DNA from: an uncultured Verrucomicrobiales bacterium
GTDB taxonomy: Bacteria > Verrucomicrobiota > Verrucomicrobiia > Verrucomicrobiales > Akkermansiaceae
Assembly: GCA_937969125.1 (NCBI GenBank)
Contig: CALBVA010000229.1
Coordinates: forward strand, 1-6,940
Direction: 5' to 3'
DNA length: 6,940 nt
The position numbers and the translations under genes are program-made. The first letter of the stretch is position 1, and every line of letters starts with the position of its first letter. Below, one piece after another: positions 5,850 through 6,940 of this stretch. Below the pieces are notes generated by a model. It had not been told where the DNA came from, did no database searches, and saw only the letters and a list, made by a program, of their open reading frames with translations.

Positions 5850-6755
5850 TCAGTCCCTCGCTCCAACCCCGGTCTTTCGGAGTTTCTTGAGTGCGATCTC
5901 CTTCGACAGACCTCCCGCAAAGATGAGTCGCCCGTTTTTTGAAATGTGAAATTTGTTCCTGAGCAGGCCATCTTTGTAAAACAAGATACTTTGGTCACCG
6001 TCTTTCATACCACCTCCGAGCTTGCTTAAAGTCTCAACTTTCTCCCCGACCTTAGAAAAAGAGATCCTCTCAGCTTTCAACGGGTAAATCTCAGTCACGA
6101 TGTAGTGAACCAAATCACCACGGACCTCCACAGTGGCGAGAACAGCGTAGTCCGCTTTGGCAATCGCTTGATCTAATGTTGGCATCCTGAAACCGCGAAC
6201 TTCACGACGGAAATCCTCTTCGTTGAGGGGGCGTAAACTCGCCTTGATTCTCTCAATCTCGTCCCGAACCAACCGGAGCGGGAGGTCCTTCTGCTTGAGG
6301 AGATAGCCAGCATGGATGCTCATCATCCCCGGTTCACTGGCCGGAGACCCCCGATAGAAGTGAATGTGCTGCCGAGCAGTCGCGCCGGTTACCGGGTCCC
6401 CAATGCCATCTCCTACCTGATAGAAAAATTCGACATTACTTCTCAGCTTGTGGATTTCCGTGATGGTCTGAAATCTCTTACCTTGCTTGTCCTTCACCTC
6501 GGTTAGGACGATCACGGTGCTCCTCCTGATGCGATTCTTGAGAGACGAGACGTTTGAATCACCTCCGCTCTCTCCAGTGATGCGATCGATACGCAGGAGA
6601 AGATTCTTGTCCTGTGAATCGCTCAGATCACGGATTTCGCGGCGGGCGTCGTCAAACTTAATCACGAAGTAAGCAGCGACCAGAAATAGGACCGAAGAGC
6701 CAATGCTCCAGAAAATTTGCTTCCCCCGCTTTCCTTCTTTTTCCTGTGTCTTCAT
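5850..6755 (-). CDS. Single-pass membrane protein of unknown function with a duplicated domain
   Basis: Starting from ATG at 6755 the protein has 301 residues. A basic N-terminus (KEGKRGK) precedes one hydrophobic segment at about 14-33, followed by a charged stretch, so an inner-membrane protein with a large periplasmic part (N-in) is likely. Two regions look like copies of one domain, about 79-136 and 202-263. Each has a VLxxV(K/E)V-like strand, then TEI(H/Y)xL, a (F/S)xxVG(D/E)(G/K)(I/V) turn and a closing hydrophobic strand ending FY(R/K)(D)G. Roughly 65 residues separate the copies. I recognise no family. The ATG overlaps the upstream thioesterase stop (TGATG), which suggests translational coupling and favours this ATG over the GTG one codon earlier. 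kptA follows after 44 nt. Confidence 0.85.
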   Translation of the reverse strand: MKTQEKEGKRGKQIFWSIGSSVLFLVAAYFVIKFDDARREIRDLSDSQDKNLLLRIDRITGESGGDSNVSSLKNRIRRSTVIVLTEVKDKQGKRFQTITEIHKLRSNVEFFYQVGDGIGDPVTGATARQHIHFYRGSPASEPGMMSIHAGYLLKQKDLPLRLVRDEIERIKASLRPLNEEDFRREVRGFRMPTLDQAIAKADYAVLATVEVRGDLVHYIVTEIYPLKAERISFSKVGEKVETLSKLGGGMKDGDQSILFYKDGLLRNKFHISKNGRLIFAGGLSKEIALKKLRKTGVGARD

Positions 6756-6940
6756 CACTCAGCAGTTGTTGTCCACTTCTCCCGCCAGTCTTCGGAGAGC
6801 CGTTGCGGGCGGCCTTCGGGCATCTGGACCATGGCGAGGGCCTGCCGACAGGTGACGAGCGGGCGGTCCTCGCCTTTCCGCACCATGGTGAATTCGCACC
6901 AAAAGCGGGCGCGCTCGACCTCGGCGAGGTGGCCGTGGAT
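6755..6940 (-). CDS. C-terminal part of a probable acyl-CoA thioesterase (hotdog fold)
   Basis: The frame is open from the window edge to a TGA at 6757-6755, giving the last 61 residues of a protein whose start is outside. The visible part (VERARFWCEFTMVR, then a charged turn, LVTCRQALAMVQ, then GRPQRLSEDW) has the pattern of the last strands of hotdog-fold thioesterases of the YbgC/4-hydroxybenzoyl-CoA type: an alternating strand on the partner-facing edge, a second strand ending in a val/met-rich stretch, and a G-R-P-x-R-L closing motif before a short helix. The catalytic Asp region lies in the missing N-terminal half, so activity and substrate cannot be judged. The TGATG overlap places it in one operon with the downstream membrane-protein gene. 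Confidence 0.7.
   Translation of the reverse strand: MHGHLAEVERARFWCEFTMVRKGEDRPLVTCRQALAMVQMPEGRPQRLSEDWREKWTTTAE

Noticed and set aside
6756..6758. GTG as start of the membrane-protein gene
   Set aside because: The ATG one codon later forms a TGATG overlap with the upstream stop and needs no rare start codon.

Overview
The window reads as chromosomal housekeeping sequence from a bacterium. Verrucomicrobiota, or a related PVC-group lineage, is my best guess. The guess rests on a GpmI with an IRDGWG active-site start, a six-domain S1 with an acidic C-terminal tail, and the absence of a recognisable Shine-Dalgarno sequence at every visible start codon. Nothing in the window proves the phylum.

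Left part, all on the minus strand. A tRNA-Arg(ACG) gene (2068-2144) has a good sigma70-like promoter and a U-run terminator whose stem appears to be made by the tRNA's own leader and trailer. Downstream lies rpsA (ribosomal protein S1, 200-1915), preceded by a 34-nt leader with no G at all and by a 12-bp perfect inverted repeat. rpsA ends in a strong GAAA-loop terminator (134-166). Two bases beyond the terminator U-run begins the 5' end of a group II intron (131 to 1, running out of the window). A group II intron placed just behind a rho-independent terminator is the hallmark of class C introns. This is the main mobile-element content of the window.

Middle part. An intergenic stretch of about 355 nt (2190-2545) holds only short, unconvincing open stretches. 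Next comes gpmI (2546-4081, minus), a complete cofactor-independent phosphoglycerate mutase with all metal and catalytic residues. It is divergent from a secreted TraB/GumN-family protein (4220-5191, plus). The 138-bp divergent gap contains a small inverted repeat.

Right part. A minus-strand cluster reads from the right edge inward: the 3' end of a probable acyl-CoA thioesterase (6755-6940), a one-pass membrane protein of unknown function with an apparent internal domain duplication (5850-6755, start overlapping the previous stop by one base), then kptA, an RNA 2'-phosphotransferase (5254-5805). kptA converges on the TraB/GumN gene. The short gap between them is filled exactly by a 21-codon ORF coupled to the TraB/GumN stop by an ATGA overlap.

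No multi-gene defence, CRISPR, prophage or biosynthetic system is visible. The points worth a second look are the terminator-linked intron, the tRNA-enclosing terminator, the unusual rpsA leader, the duplicated-domain membrane protein and the tiny coupled ORF.
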